Positions 16,014-24,685 of a stretch of 64,000 nt of DNA are shown piece after piece. The position numbers were made by a program, and so were the translations under genes. How positions within the stretch are numbered: the first letter of the stretch is position 1; each line of letters opens with the position of its first letter. Location: assembly GCA_964545205.1 (NCBI GenBank), contig CAZJFH010000002.1, positions 71,216 through 135,215 on the forward strand, read 5' to 3'. Origin of the DNA: CAZJFH01 sp964545205. GTDB taxonomy: Bacteria > Pseudomonadota > Alphaproteobacteria > Rhodospirillales > Magnetospirillaceae. The notes beneath the pieces were generated by a model that ran no database searches, was not told the DNA's origin, and saw only the letters and a program-made list of their open reading frames with translations.

Positions 16014-18431
16014 TCACCATTTCAGCCGGTATCCCAGCGACACGGTCGTGCCTTGGCCGGCATAGTACGACCATGCGTCGTTGAGGGCCTGCATCGCGGC
16101 CGGAACATACTGGTTGTTCAGCAGGTTGCGCACCCCCAGCTCGACCGTTCCGGGACCGGCCGCGATTTCGCCGATATAGTCGACGAGGAACACCGTCTCG
16201 ACCTCGCCTTCGCCGAATGCCGTGCTGCCCGGAAAGCGGTCATGGCCGGGCGTCAGGGTGAACTGAAGGCGATTGAACCAGTCGTGCGTCGGCTGGTATT
16301 CCGCATAGCCGGTGAATCGCAGCGGCGTGATGAACCACGACTGCAGCCGGCTGGTATCGCCGTTCACCTCGCGCAGACCCTCCTGGTACGCCGCCGTGCC
16401 GCCGAAACCCCAGGCTTCGAACGGCTGCACGTCCAGGGTCGCCTCGGCGCCCCAGATCTCCTCGGGCTGGCGCAGCGGGCGGGCAATGCCGGTGGCGCTC
16501 GGCGTGGTCCGCGAGCCCAACTCGGAACTGGTATAGAACGCCGACAGACTTCCCTGCCATGCGTCGGCATCATGCCGCACGCCGACCTCGAACTGGTCGG
16601 TTATCGCAGGCTCCAGCTCGATGGCGGCGACGTCGTTCACCTGGGCGGCCGCGCGCCCCACCTGCGTCACGTCGAAGCCCTGCGACCAGCCGCCGTACAC
16701 TTCGGTGCGGTCGTTCAGCAACCAGACCACGCCCGCATTCGCCAGAGTGGCGGAATAGGATAGATCGCCGCCGCGGAAGGGCGTGCCGTCGCTCTTGATA
16801 ATGCTCTCGACGCTAACGTCGAAGCGTTCATGGCGCACGCCAGCGGACAGCAGGAGCTCGCCGACCGGCACCTCCACCTGGGCGAACCCCGCGTAGCTGC
16901 TCTGAACGATGTCGGGCCTGAAGCTGGTGGTTACCGGCCGGGTGTCGAACACGTTCAGTTCCGAGCTGTAATAGTTCAGATAGTCGCCGCCCCAGACCAG
17001 CCGCGCCCCCTCCATCGGCAGCAGGCGGTCGATCGGCGTATCGAAATTGGCGCGGAACCCGAGCCGTCGCTCCTCGCGCTCGTGTTTGCCCGGCTCGTTT
17101 CCGGCGCCGCCGAAGGGCACGGCATTGATAAAGGTTTCGTATTCGAGCTGCCAGCGCTGCATGAAGGCTTCCAGCCGCATGTCGCCGCCAAGCACGTCGG
17201 TGTTGTCGTAGCCGAGGTTGACATTCGTCGACTGCTGCGGATCCGAGAACAGACCGGTGGGCAGCCAGTTCGGGAAAAGCGATTCGGTGGGCACGGCGTC
17301 GGCTTTCCGCTGGCCGACGATCGCGCCCGACGGGGCGGTCGATTCGTTCTCCTGGTCGCGGAAGTAGTTGGCCGACAGGCTCAGCTTCTGCGCCTCGTCG
17401 AGCTGCCAGCCGAGACGACCGTTCAGGTTGTAGATCGTGTTGTTGTATTCCGTATTCCAGTCGGGAATCCGGTCGCCCTCGGCGTCATAGGCATTCTCGA
17501 GGTCGCGGATCGAGCCGCCGAAGAAGTAGTCCAGCGCGCCGGTTCGCCCGCTTACGTCCTGGTAGAACTCCTTGGTGAAGCTGTCGGCCTCGAGCTTGTA
17601 GGGCGCGAAGGTGGTGCCGACGCGGGTGGTGAAAGTCGGCTGGCCGGCCTCCGGCGTCTTGGTGATGATGTTGATGATGCCGCCCGAGCCCCCGAAGCCG
17701 AACGTGGCGTTGGCGCCGCGCACCACTTCGATCCGCTCCACCATGTTCGGATCGATATTGCGGAAGTCGTAGCCGGCGCTGCGGAGCTGCTGGTTCTGCG
17801 GCACGCCATTGAGCAGCACCAGCGACCCGCGCCCGCGGATCGTGGTGTTCTCCTGCTGCGTTCCGTTGGCTCCGACGAAGCCCGGCACCGCCTGTTCGAT
17901 GATTCCGCCGATGCTGCGCTGAACGCGCGTCTGCCGCGCCACCTCCTCGCGCGAGATGATGGAGACGGAACCAGGGATGTTCGACAGCGGCCGCTCCGCG
18001 CGTCCGGCGGTGACCGTGACGGCATCGAGCCGGCGCGGACCGCTCTCGACTTGCTCGGGCATTCGCTCGATCGTCACGCTGCCGTCGTCGATGAACCGCC
18101 GAGTCAGCCCGCTCCCGGCCAGCAGCCGCGCGAGCGCCTCTTCCGGCGTGTAGCGGCCGGACAGGGCCGGAGCCGTCAGCCCGGCTAGGTCGGCCGAGCG
18201 AACCATCAGCCGCAGGCCCGCCTGGTCGGCGAAGGCGGTCAAGGCGGTATCCAGCCGCTGCGCCGGAATCGAGAACACCACCTGCTCGGCGGCCGCCTGG
18301 GCCATGAGCACGAGGCGTTCGGCATGCGCGACGGCGGGCATGCCGGCCCCGACCAGGGCGGTGCCGGCAAGCAGCAGCGCCCGGCGCAGGCGGTTGAACT
18401 GTGACGAACGAACGACGCGGCACTCGGCCAT
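16014..18431 (-). CDS. TonB-dependent receptor with STN signalling domain (FecA type)
   Basis: 805 residues from ATG 18431. Signal peptide region LLLAGTALVGAGMPAVAHA, then an STN (secretin/TonB N-terminal) domain at about residues 45-125 (FSIPAQRLDTALTAFADQAG), then plug (VSIISREEVARQ; MVERIEVVRGANATFGFG) and barrel to the C-terminal YRLKW. STN domains contact a FecR-type anti-sigma factor, and fecI/fecR genes lie directly upstream in the same orientation. It therefore both imports a ferric or metal-chelate ligand and signals its presence. A perfect-armed Fur-like box lies 33 bases upstream. The following PepSY and Zn/Mn-type ABC genes suggest the ligand is a metallophore. Confidence 0.94.
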   Translation of the reverse strand: MAECRVVRSSQFNRLRRALLLAGTALVGAGMPAVAHAERLVLMAQAAAEQVVFSIPAQRLDTALTAFADQAGLRLMVRSADLAGLTAPALSGRYTPEEALARLLAGSGLTRRFIDDGSVTIERMPEQVESGPRRLDAVTVTAGRAERPLSNIPGSVSIISREEVARQTRVQRSIGGIIEQAVPGFVGANGTQQENTTIRGRGSLVLLNGVPQNQQLRSAGYDFRNIDPNMVERIEVVRGANATFGFGGSGGIINIITKTPEAGQPTFTTRVGTTFAPYKLEADSFTKEFYQDVSGRTGALDYFFGGSIRDLENAYDAEGDRIPDWNTEYNNTIYNLNGRLGWQLDEAQKLSLSANYFRDQENESTAPSGAIVGQRKADAVPTESLFPNWLPTGLFSDPQQSTNVNLGYDNTDVLGGDMRLEAFMQRWQLEYETFINAVPFGGAGNEPGKHEREERRLGFRANFDTPIDRLLPMEGARLVWGGDYLNYYSSELNVFDTRPVTTSFRPDIVQSSYAGFAQVEVPVGELLLSAGVRHERFDVSVESIIKSDGTPFRGGDLSYSATLANAGVVWLLNDRTEVYGGWSQGFDVTQVGRAAAQVNDVAAIELEPAITDQFEVGVRHDADAWQGSLSAFYTSSELGSRTTPSATGIARPLRQPEEIWGAEATLDVQPFEAWGFGGTAAYQEGLREVNGDTSRLQSWFITPLRFTGYAEYQPTHDWFNRLQFTLTPGHDRFPGSTAFGEGEVETVFLVDYIGEIAAGPGTVELGVRNLLNNQYVPAAMQALNDAWSYYAGQGTTVSLGYRLKW

Positions 18432-18463
18432 AGGATCCCCCCCTCTTCCCCGGATCGATCACC

Positions 18464-18482
18464 GCAAATGCGAGTCATTTGC
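18464..18482. promoter_or_regulatory. Fur-box-like palindrome upstream of FecA-type receptor
   Basis: GCAAATGCGAGTCATTTGC has perfect 7-bp arms around a 5-base centre and matches 12 of 19 positions of the E. coli Fur consensus. It is the most symmetrical member of a set of five in the window. Repression by Fur-Fe2+ of the receptor and the operon behind it is inferred. Confidence 0.7.
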
Positions 18483-18640
18483 GGGTTATAGATCTAGGAC
18501 GACGGGGGGCGCGCCATCTTGCAGCGCGCGTGGAAAAAATTTCATTCGGGTCTCCAGACCAGCTGTGTGTGCCTTACCCGCCAAAAAACGGCGCGTCTGG
18601 AGACGCGCGCTCCGTCAGGAGCCCCGATGAACCAATTTTT

Positions 18641-19603
18641 TCAGGCCGCGTGGATGACGGTCAGGAACGGCAGGCGCAGCACGGTGACCGGCAGGGTCTG
18701 TTCGATCAGGTCGAACAGGGCGTCGCGGTCGTCCAGGTCGAACACGGCGGTGACGGCGAGGCCGCGAAGGCTTTCCGCCACCACGATCGCGCCGTGCTGG
18801 TGGCGCGCCACCTCGGCCATCACCTCGCCCAGCGGGCGGCGGTTGGCGATGAGACGGCCGCGCCGCCAGGCAGTATCGGCGCGCGCGTCGACGGGCCGCA
18901 CCGGCGCCAGGCTGCCGCCCGCGACCTCGACGTGCTGACCGGCGCCGAGGCGGACCGGCGCGCCGTCGGCGGCGACCTCGACCAGGCCCTCGGCGACGGT
19001 GATGCCGACGGCGTCGTCGTCTCGGGACACGGCATAGGCCGTGCCCACGGCGCGGGCCGTGGCGGCGCCGGCCTCGACGACGAAGGGGCGGGCGGCGTCG
19101 GCGACGACGTCGAACAGGGCCTCTCCCTGGTGCAGCACGATGCGCCGCTCGGAGCCGCCGTACCGGACGGAGAGGCGGGTGTCGGTGTTGAGGGCGACCA
19201 CCGATCCGTCGGGCAGAGCGATCTCGGCGCGCTCGCCGACGGCGGTGACGTGGTCGGCACCGTCGCGCGGCGGCACGCCGGCCACCACCAGCAGGGCGAG
19301 GGACGCCGCCAGGGCACCGCCGATGACCGCCCGCCGGGTGGCGCGGCGTGCCGGCGCCCGGCCGGGCCGCGCCAAGGGCACGACGGCCGCGCCGCCCTCG
19401 GCATGACCGGCCGCCGCCCGGGTGTGGCCGAGATCGTGCCACAGACGCTCGGCCGCGCGGGCCGCGGCCTCGTGCGCCGGATCGGCGGCGCGCCAGGCGG
19501 CGAAGGCTGCGCGGTCGGTTGGGCCGGCCCGGCCCGAGCCGAGCCGGACGAGCCAGTCGATCGCCTGGTCTTCGAGGTCCGTATGGCTGCGTCGCGTGGT
19601 CAT
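18641..19603 (-). CDS. FecR-family anti-sigma/sigma regulator
   Basis: 320 residues from ATG 19603, with an AAGGCGG site. The N-terminal cytoplasmic DUF4880-type helix region (LEDQAIDWLVRLGSGRAG) is about residues 8-70, the single transmembrane helix about residues 95-112 (VIGGALAASLALLVVAG), and the periplasmic FecR domain follows (LPDGSVVALNTDTRLSV; VVADAARPFVVEAGAATARAVGTAYAV). It ends with an STN-like segment. FecR proteins relay ligand occupancy of an STN receptor to the ECF sigma factor. The cognate sigma gene precedes it by 68 bases and the STN receptor follows, the canonical fecIRA order. Confidence 0.93.
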   Translation of the reverse strand: MTTRRSHTDLEDQAIDWLVRLGSGRAGPTDRAAFAAWRAADPAHEAAARAAERLWHDLGHTRAAAGHAEGGAAVVPLARPGRAPARRATRRAVIGGALAASLALLVVAGVPPRDGADHVTAVGERAEIALPDGSVVALNTDTRLSVRYGGSERRIVLHQGEALFDVVADAARPFVVEAGAATARAVGTAYAVSRDDDAVGITVAEGLVEVAADGAPVRLGAGQHVEVAGGSLAPVRPVDARADTAWRRGRLIANRRPLGEVMAEVARHQHGAIVVAESLRGLAVTAVFDLDDRDALFDLIEQTLPVTVLRLPFLTVIHAA

Positions 19604-19671
19604 CGGTCCGCCTTGTGGAGGCACGCCTGTCTCATAGACGTCTGGCTCCGGTCCATTTTGCAGGAAAAACC

Positions 19672-20196
19672 TCAGAAGGCATCGCGGTCGAACTGGCGAA
19701 TGCGCGCGCGGCAGTGCTTCAAGGCCTGCGCAAGGTATTTGGCGACCATGCTTTCGGACACGCCCAAGGCGCGCGCGATCTCGGCGTGGGAGCGGCCGTC
19801 GACGCGGCTGAGCAGCAGGGCCCTGCGGGCGTTCGGGGGCAATTCGGCCAGCGCCCGGTCGAGCGTGTCGAGGCGTTCGCGGGCCAGCACCCGCTCTTCG
19901 GCCGACGGCGCGCCGTCGGGCACGTGGTCGCCGTCCTCGGCCGCGGCGGAGATGCGGCCCAGCCGCTGGTCGCGGCGCGCGCCGTCGATGGCGATGTTGC
20001 TGGCGACGCGAAAGACGAAGGCGCGGGCATCCCGCAGTTCGGGACCAGGATCGGGCACCGCCGTCAGCCGGACATAGGTTTCGTGGGCGACGTCGGCCGC
20101 CCGCCCGGCATCGCCCAGCCGGCGGGTGAGGAACCGGACGAGCTCGTCGTAATGCTCCTGGAAGCCGGCAAGCAGGGTGGAGCGTCCGCGCATCAT
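19672..20196 (-). CDS. FecI-type ECF sigma factor
   Basis: About 174 residues. The ATG pair at 20196/20193 follows a GAGAGGGG site, so the GTG further upstream is not needed. Region 2 (residues about 5-75: EHYDELVRFLTRRLGD, AADVAHETYVRLTAV, AFVFRVASNIAIDGARR) and region 4 (about 105-165: LDRALAELPPNARRALLLSR, GRSHAEIARALGVSESMVAKY) are complete. It should direct RNA polymerase to the receptor promoter when the FecR partner signals. A weaker Fur-like site lies upstream, giving the usual dual control. Confidence 0.93.
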   Translation of the reverse strand: MMRGRSTLLAGFQEHYDELVRFLTRRLGDAGRAADVAHETYVRLTAVPDPGPELRDARAFVFRVASNIAIDGARRDQRLGRISAAAEDGDHVPDGAPSAEERVLARERLDTLDRALAELPPNARRALLLSRVDGRSHAEIARALGVSESMVAKYLAQALKHCRARIRQFDRDAF

Positions 20197-20237
20197 TCCC
20201 CTCTCGATGACCACCCGCGACGGCCAAGGGAGTATCA

Positions 20238-20256
20238 GAGATGCGAGTGTTTCTCA
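20238..20256. promoter_or_regulatory. Weak Fur-box-like site before FecI-type sigma gene
   Basis: GAGATGCGAGTGTTTCTCA has GAGA/TCTC ends and contains ATGCGAGT, the core shared with the stronger boxes at 18464 and 22812, but the right half departs from it. It lies 42 bases upstream of the minus-strand sigma gene. Assignment is tentative. Confidence 0.35.
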
Positions 20257-20282
20257 ATAGCGGCCGTGGCCACGACTCCGTC

Positions 20283-20326
20283 GCCGGACCGGCGCGACGG
20301 GAAAGTCCCGTCCGCGCCGGTCCGGC
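20283..20326 (-). terminator. Strong GC hairpin after third TonB receptor
   Basis: A stem of 14 plus 6 base pairs with one bulged G (GCCGGACCGGCGCG pairing with CGCGCCGGTCCGGC) and a 3-base loop begins 10 bases past the stop at 20336. No T-run follows, so it is a terminator-like or RNA-stabilising hairpin rather than a textbook intrinsic terminator. It separates this receptor from the fecI1 promoter. Confidence 0.55.
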
Positions 20327-20335
20327 TCCGCCCCG

Positions 20336-22783
20336 TCAGAAGTTGACGGTCGTCGAGAGCAGGAAGGTTCGCGGCGCGCCAAGCGTCAGCCCGTTGGGGG
20401 CCGCCGAAGCCCAATAGTCCGCGTCGAACAGGTTTTCGATATTGGCGCGCAGAGTGACGGGCGTCCCGGCGGTTTCGAACGTGTACCGCGCACCGATGTC
20501 GAAGCGGGTCCAGTCCGGGATCTCGCGGGTGTTTGCCGCATCGATGTATTGCGAACCCGTGTGGATCGCCCGTCCCGACAACGTCAGGCCCGGCAGGAAG
20601 GGCGTATCCCATTCGGCTCCGAGGTTGACCTGCACGTGGGGCACGCCGACCGCGGTATTGCCGTCGTTGGTGCCGCCGGTCGTGCGGGTCAGCGTGGCGT
20701 CGATGAGCATCACGCCGCCCAGCAGGCGGACGCCGTCCATCGGCTCGCCGAAAACGTTGACCTCGATGCCGCGGTTGCGCTGCTCGCCATCGACGGCAAA
20801 AACAAGCGTATTCGGATCGGTGATGCCGCTCGGCTGCGTGATCTGGAAAGCGCTCACGGTCGTGGCGAAATCGCCGAAATCCATCTTCACGCCGGCCTCG
20901 ACCTGCTTGGAGCGTATCGGCGGAAACACCTCGCCGACATTGGCCGCCGTGGCCGGGGCGATTGGTCCGCGGGCGAGGCCCTCGGTGTAGTTGGTGTAGA
21001 GCGACACGTGCTCCCACGGCTGGACCACCAACCCCAAGGCCGGGGTGAGGGCATCCTCGTCATAGCTGGTCGTCTTGGCGCCGGTCGTCGTGTTGAAATT
21101 GTCCACCGTGATCCGCTGGAGACGCCCGCCGACCGTCAGATGAACCCGGTCGTCCAGGAAGGACAGGGTGTCGGCGAGCGCCAGTCCGGACAGCAGGGTT
21201 TCCGAAGCCTTCGGCAGATCGCTCGTCGACAGGGGCGCGAGGGTGGGCGCCGGCACGACGGCGGGATTGAAGATGTTGGAGGAGACTGCCGGCAGGGTCT
21301 GCCTCCGCCACCCGGTTTCCAGCTGGAACGCCGAGCCGATCAGGCCCAGGCTGTGCCGGACCGGGCCGGTCTCGAAACGGGCGCGCAGGCCGAGTTCCCC
21401 CGTGATCGCGTCCTCGCGATACGGGAATCGGACCGGCGTTGTCCTGAAGTCGCCTTGCGCATTGGTGACGGAGATCGTTCCAATTCTCAGGAAATCGTAG
21501 CGGCCATGCCGCGCCCCGGCCGCGGCGAAGGCCGTGATGTCGGGCGTGAGGTCGTATTCGCCTCGCAGGGCGCCAAAGGTGTCTTTCGATTCGGCGGAGG
21601 TCCAGGGCTGCGTGAAATTGGTGCTGCCATCCGGCGCGTTGGGGACCGGCACGCCGCCTCTGATGCTCACGCGTTCGAGGGGCGCATCGATGCTGCGCGC
21701 CTGATGACCCAGGTCGGCCGCCAGGCGGAACCGGTCACCGCGATAGTCGAGCCCGAGGACCCCAAGCCCCAGTTCCTCCGATTGCAGCTCGACGGGCGTG
21801 TCGCCGTTGCGATAGACGCCGTTGGCGCGAACACCGAAACGCTTTTCGGGACCGAAGCGCCGGCCGACGTCGAGGTGCCCGCCGAACTGGGCGTCGGAGC
21901 CATAGCTGAGGGTGACATCGGTTATCGGCTCCGCCTCGGCCCGTTTCGGCACCACGTTGATGCCGCCGCCGATGCCGCCGCTCGCCGCCACGCCGCTCAG
22001 CAGGGCGTTCGGTCCCTTCAGGATTTCGACGCGCTCCGCCACTTCCGTGGCAATCACGTAGGTCGACAGCAGGCCGGGGAGCCCGTCAAAGGCGACCTGG
22101 CTGTTCCACACGGGAAAGCCGCGGATCGAGAACTGTTCGAACCGGCCGCCCTTCGGGTTGACGATGCGGACCGACGGATCGTCCGCGACGACCTCGCCGA
22201 CCGTACGCGCCTGCTGGTCCTGGATGGCCTGGGCGGTGTAGCTCGTGATGTTGAAGGGGGTCTCGAAGACGTCGCGATTGCCAAGCAGACCGAGGCGCCC
22301 GCCTTCCGCCACCTGCCCTCCGGCATAGGCCGGCGGAAGATTGCCGAGTTTCGCCTGAACGGGAACCTGTCCCGCCACCTGGATCGCGTCGAGCACCAGC
22401 GCGCCTTCCGGAGAGGCCTTGCGCAGAATCAGGGTCCGCTCACCGGCAAATTCCGCCAGGAGGCCGGTTCCGGCCAGCAACTGCTGCAGCGCCTGGCGCG
22501 GCGCCAGCTCGCCCCGGACGCCGGGGCTGGAGAGGCCGGCGACCATCGCCTGGTCGACCGAGACCTGCCAGCCGGACTGGCGGCCGAAGGCCCGGATCGC
22601 GGCGTCCAGCGGCTGCGCCGGAATGTCGAAGCCGACGGCCTGCTCTGCCTGGGCGATCTGGTGAGTTCCCTCGGCCGCCGCGGCCGGCGCCGCGAGCGGC
22701 ATGATCGCCGCCATGACGGCCAGCGCCGTCGTTCCCATCAGCCGGGCCGCGCGCCCGCTCCGATCCTGCACCGACTGGTCCAC
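20336..22783 (-). CDS. TonB-dependent ferric-siderophore receptor with STN domain (FhuA/FcuA type)
   Basis: 815 residues from GTG 22783, with an AGAAGGGGGAG site. Signal peptide near residues 15-37, STN domain about 48-125 (GFDIPAQPLDAAIRAFGRQSG), plug about 165-290 (FNITSYTAQAIQDQQARTVG; VAERVEILKGPNALLSG; GGGINVVPKRA) and a barrel ending in TTVNF. The plug text is that of the TIGR01783 siderophore-receptor group, which takes hydroxamate or mixed siderophores. It follows fecI2/fecR2 on the same strand, so it is the transducing receptor of that pair. A Fur-like box lies 29 bases upstream of the start. Confidence 0.94.
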   Translation of the reverse strand: MDQSVQDRSGRAARLMGTTALAVMAAIMPLAAPAAAAEGTHQIAQAEQAVGFDIPAQPLDAAIRAFGRQSGWQVSVDQAMVAGLSSPGVRGELAPRQALQQLLAGTGLLAEFAGERTLILRKASPEGALVLDAIQVAGQVPVQAKLGNLPPAYAGGQVAEGGRLGLLGNRDVFETPFNITSYTAQAIQDQQARTVGEVVADDPSVRIVNPKGGRFEQFSIRGFPVWNSQVAFDGLPGLLSTYVIATEVAERVEILKGPNALLSGVAASGGIGGGINVVPKRAEAEPITDVTLSYGSDAQFGGHLDVGRRFGPEKRFGVRANGVYRNGDTPVELQSEELGLGVLGLDYRGDRFRLAADLGHQARSIDAPLERVSIRGGVPVPNAPDGSTNFTQPWTSAESKDTFGALRGEYDLTPDITAFAAAGARHGRYDFLRIGTISVTNAQGDFRTTPVRFPYREDAITGELGLRARFETGPVRHSLGLIGSAFQLETGWRRQTLPAVSSNIFNPAVVPAPTLAPLSTSDLPKASETLLSGLALADTLSFLDDRVHLTVGGRLQRITVDNFNTTTGAKTTSYDEDALTPALGLVVQPWEHVSLYTNYTEGLARGPIAPATAANVGEVFPPIRSKQVEAGVKMDFGDFATTVSAFQITQPSGITDPNTLVFAVDGEQRNRGIEVNVFGEPMDGVRLLGGVMLIDATLTRTTGGTNDGNTAVGVPHVQVNLGAEWDTPFLPGLTLSGRAIHTGSQYIDAANTREIPDWTRFDIGARYTFETAGTPVTLRANIENLFDADYWASAAPNGLTLGAPRTFLLSTTVNF

Positions 22784-22811
22784 AGTGCTCCCCCTTCTTC
22801 GAATTGGTGAC

Positions 22812-22830
22812 GCGAATGCGAGTCACTCGC
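22812..22830. promoter_or_regulatory. Fur-box-like palindrome upstream of receptor
   Basis: GCGAATGCGAGTCACTCGC, 11 of 19 matches to the Fur consensus, extended by flanking AC/GT to symmetric ACGCGA/TCGCGT ends. It lies in the 107-bp gap between fecR2 and the receptor, indicating that the receptor has its own promoter. Confidence 0.65.
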
Positions 22831-22890
22831 GTATGTCGAAGGAGAGACGAGGCTGCCGCGGCCTATTTCTCATCGCATAGGAATTTTTTT

Positions 22891-23853
22891 TCAGCCGGCG
22901 GACGACACCACCAGCAGATAGGGGGTCAGCCGCCGCACCGTGCCGCCATAGGGGCCGACCAGGGCGCGCAGGGCCCGTTCGGGGTCGGACAGGTCGTAGA
23001 CGCCGGTGACGCGCTTTTCGGCCAGCGCGTGGTCGCTCAGCAGGATGACGCCCGGATGGTGGCGGCGGATGGCGTCGACGACCGTCGACAGCATGCGGTC
23101 GCCCACCACCAGCCGGCCATGGCGCCAGGCGCCGACGTCGAGGGGATCGACGGCGACCCGCCGGATCTCGCCGGAGGAGCGGTCGACGATGGCGCCTTGT
23201 CCGGCCTTCAGCCGTGTCTCCGTCCCACCATGGGCGACGGTCACCGAGCCCTCGGCCACCTCGACCGCCGCCGTCCGCTCGGTGAAGGCGACGTCGAAGG
23301 CGGTGCCGGTGACGGTCACGGTGACGTCGCCACCGCTCACGACGAAGGGGCGGGCCCGGTCGGGCTCGACCTCGAAGTGGGCGGCGCCGCTCAGCAGCGC
23401 CACGCCGCGCACGCCGTCCGAGAACGCGGTAGCGACCGCGCTGTCGGCCGCCAGGGTGAGTCGCGAGCCGTCGGCCAGCGCCAGCGCGCGGGTCTCGGCC
23501 GTCGCGGTGCGGTGATCGGATTGCAGGCGCTGGCTCAGGCCGGGCAGCAACGCCAGGGCGGCGATGCCGGCGGCCAGCGCCAGCACGGCGACGCGCCGGC
23601 GGCGGGCCGCGGCGCGAGGCGGCGGAGCGGCGGCAGCCGGCGTGGTGCCGACGAGGACCGGCGTGGTCATGCCGGCAACCGCCCAGGCCCGACGCGCCGC
23701 CGTCCAGGCCTGCGCGTGGCGGGGATCGCCGGCGATCCACGCCTCCAGCGCGGCCCGCAGCCGCGGATCGTCCGGCGCCTCCTGCGTCCGGAACAGCCAG
23801 TCGGAAGCCTGTTCCAGGATCGGGTCGGGTATGCCGCTCGCCACGCCGTTCAT
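22891..23853 (-). CDS. FecR-family regulator (second system)
   Basis: 320 residues from ATG 23853; an in-frame ATG at 23895 would add 14 residues and cannot be excluded. Cytoplasmic helix region SGIPDPILEQASDWLFRTQE, transmembrane helix about residues 87-105 (VAVLALAAGIAALALLPG), then the periplasmic FecR domain (ALADGSRLTLAADSAVATAF; VTGTAFDVAFTERTAAVEVAEG) and an STN-like C-terminal part (RVTGVYDLSDPERALRALV). It couples the receptor at 20336-22783 to the sigma factor encoded just upstream. Length and domain order match family norms. Confidence 0.92.
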   Translation of the reverse strand: MNGVASGIPDPILEQASDWLFRTQEAPDDPRLRAALEAWIAGDPRHAQAWTAARRAWAVAGMTTPVLVGTTPAAAAPPPRAAARRRRVAVLALAAGIAALALLPGLSQRLQSDHRTATAETRALALADGSRLTLAADSAVATAFSDGVRGVALLSGAAHFEVEPDRARPFVVSGGDVTVTVTGTAFDVAFTERTAAVEVAEGSVTVAHGGTETRLKAGQGAIVDRSSGEIRRVAVDPLDVGAWRHGRLVVGDRMLSTVVDAIRRHHPGVILLSDHALAEKRVTGVYDLSDPERALRALVGPYGGTVRRLTPYLLVVSSAG

Positions 23854-23934
23854 GACCTCATCCGATTCATCCCGAGACGCCGCCTCCCATACCAAAGACG
23901 TTCGCGGCGCATGAATTTTTCGGACGTCACGGCG

Positions 23935-24453
23935 TCAATTCCCGTCGTCGAGCAGACCGCGCATCACGCGGACCATGGCGTCGCGCGTCAGCCGGTGGGC
24001 GGTGGCGACCGAGACGCCCAGGCGACCGGCGATCTGGTGGAAGGTCAGGCCGCCGAAGCGGTGCAGTTCGAAGGCCAGCCGCGTGCGCTCGGGCAATTCC
24101 GCCAGCACCGCCTCGACCCGGCGCAGCTCGTCGCGATGGATAAAGACCTCTTCCGGCGAGTGCTCCAGCTTGTCCTGGTCGGCGGCGATGGCCTGGGCGT
24201 CCGCGCGCCGGCCTTCGGCGGCCAGGCGGCGCACGCAGTCCAGCGCCATGTTGCGCACGATGCGGTAGAGATACGCGACCGGCTGACGCAGGCCGTCCTC
24301 CTCGGCCGCCGCTTCGCGCCCGGCGAAGCGGAGCCAGGATTCCTGCACCACGTCCTCGGCCCGCGCGCGGCAGCCGACGATCGGCGTCGCGTACTCGACC
24401 AGCGCCGCGCGATGGGCCAGGAACAGGGCCAGTCGGGAACCGTCGTCTTTCAC
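23935..24453 (-). CDS. FecI-type ECF sigma factor (second system)
   Basis: About 172 residues if it starts at GTG 24453, which fits the family's usual N-terminus (SRLALFLAHRAALVEYATPI). The frame extends upstream to 24552 but that extension has no family resemblance. Region 2 (EDVVQESWLRFAGRE; VAYLYRIVRNMALDCVRR) and region 4 (LAELPERTRLAFELHRFGG; TFHQIAGRLGVSVATAHRLT) are intact. fecR2 follows after about 80 bases. The divergent plus-strand gene starts 233 bases away and a Fur-like box sits between, so iron probably controls both directions. Confidence 0.92.
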   Translation of the reverse strand: MKDDGSRLALFLAHRAALVEYATPIVGCRARAEDVVQESWLRFAGREAAAEEDGLRQPVAYLYRIVRNMALDCVRRLAAEGRRADAQAIAADQDKLEHSPEEVFIHRDELRRVEAVLAELPERTRLAFELHRFGGLTFHQIAGRLGVSVATAHRLTRDAMVRVMRGLLDDGN

Positions 24454-24559
24454 AGCCGGGCAACACCCCTCACGGACCGGGGCGGCCAACCGAACGACTG
24501 CTACCCCTTGAGATCTGCGGTCTACCCTAAAGATGTTGCGACCGGTTATCAATAGCGGC

Positions 24560-24578
24560 GCGAATGAGAGTCACTTGC
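24560..24578. promoter_or_regulatory. Fur-box-like palindrome in divergent fecI2 / exbBD-tonB promoter
   Basis: GCGAATGAGAGTCACTTGC matches 12 of 19 Fur-consensus positions. It lies between the minus-strand sigma gene and the plus-strand operon that starts at 24686 and carries exbB, two exbD and tonB. One site could repress both the energy-transducing genes and the sigma factor. Confidence 0.68.
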
Positions 24579-24685
24579 GTCATCCTTCGGAGATAGCTAA
24601 AACTGCGCGGGTCGATCAGTGGCGCGCATGCGACTGAAAATCGGACCGCCGCCATTCGTCTCTACGAGTGAAGGAGACAAACACG

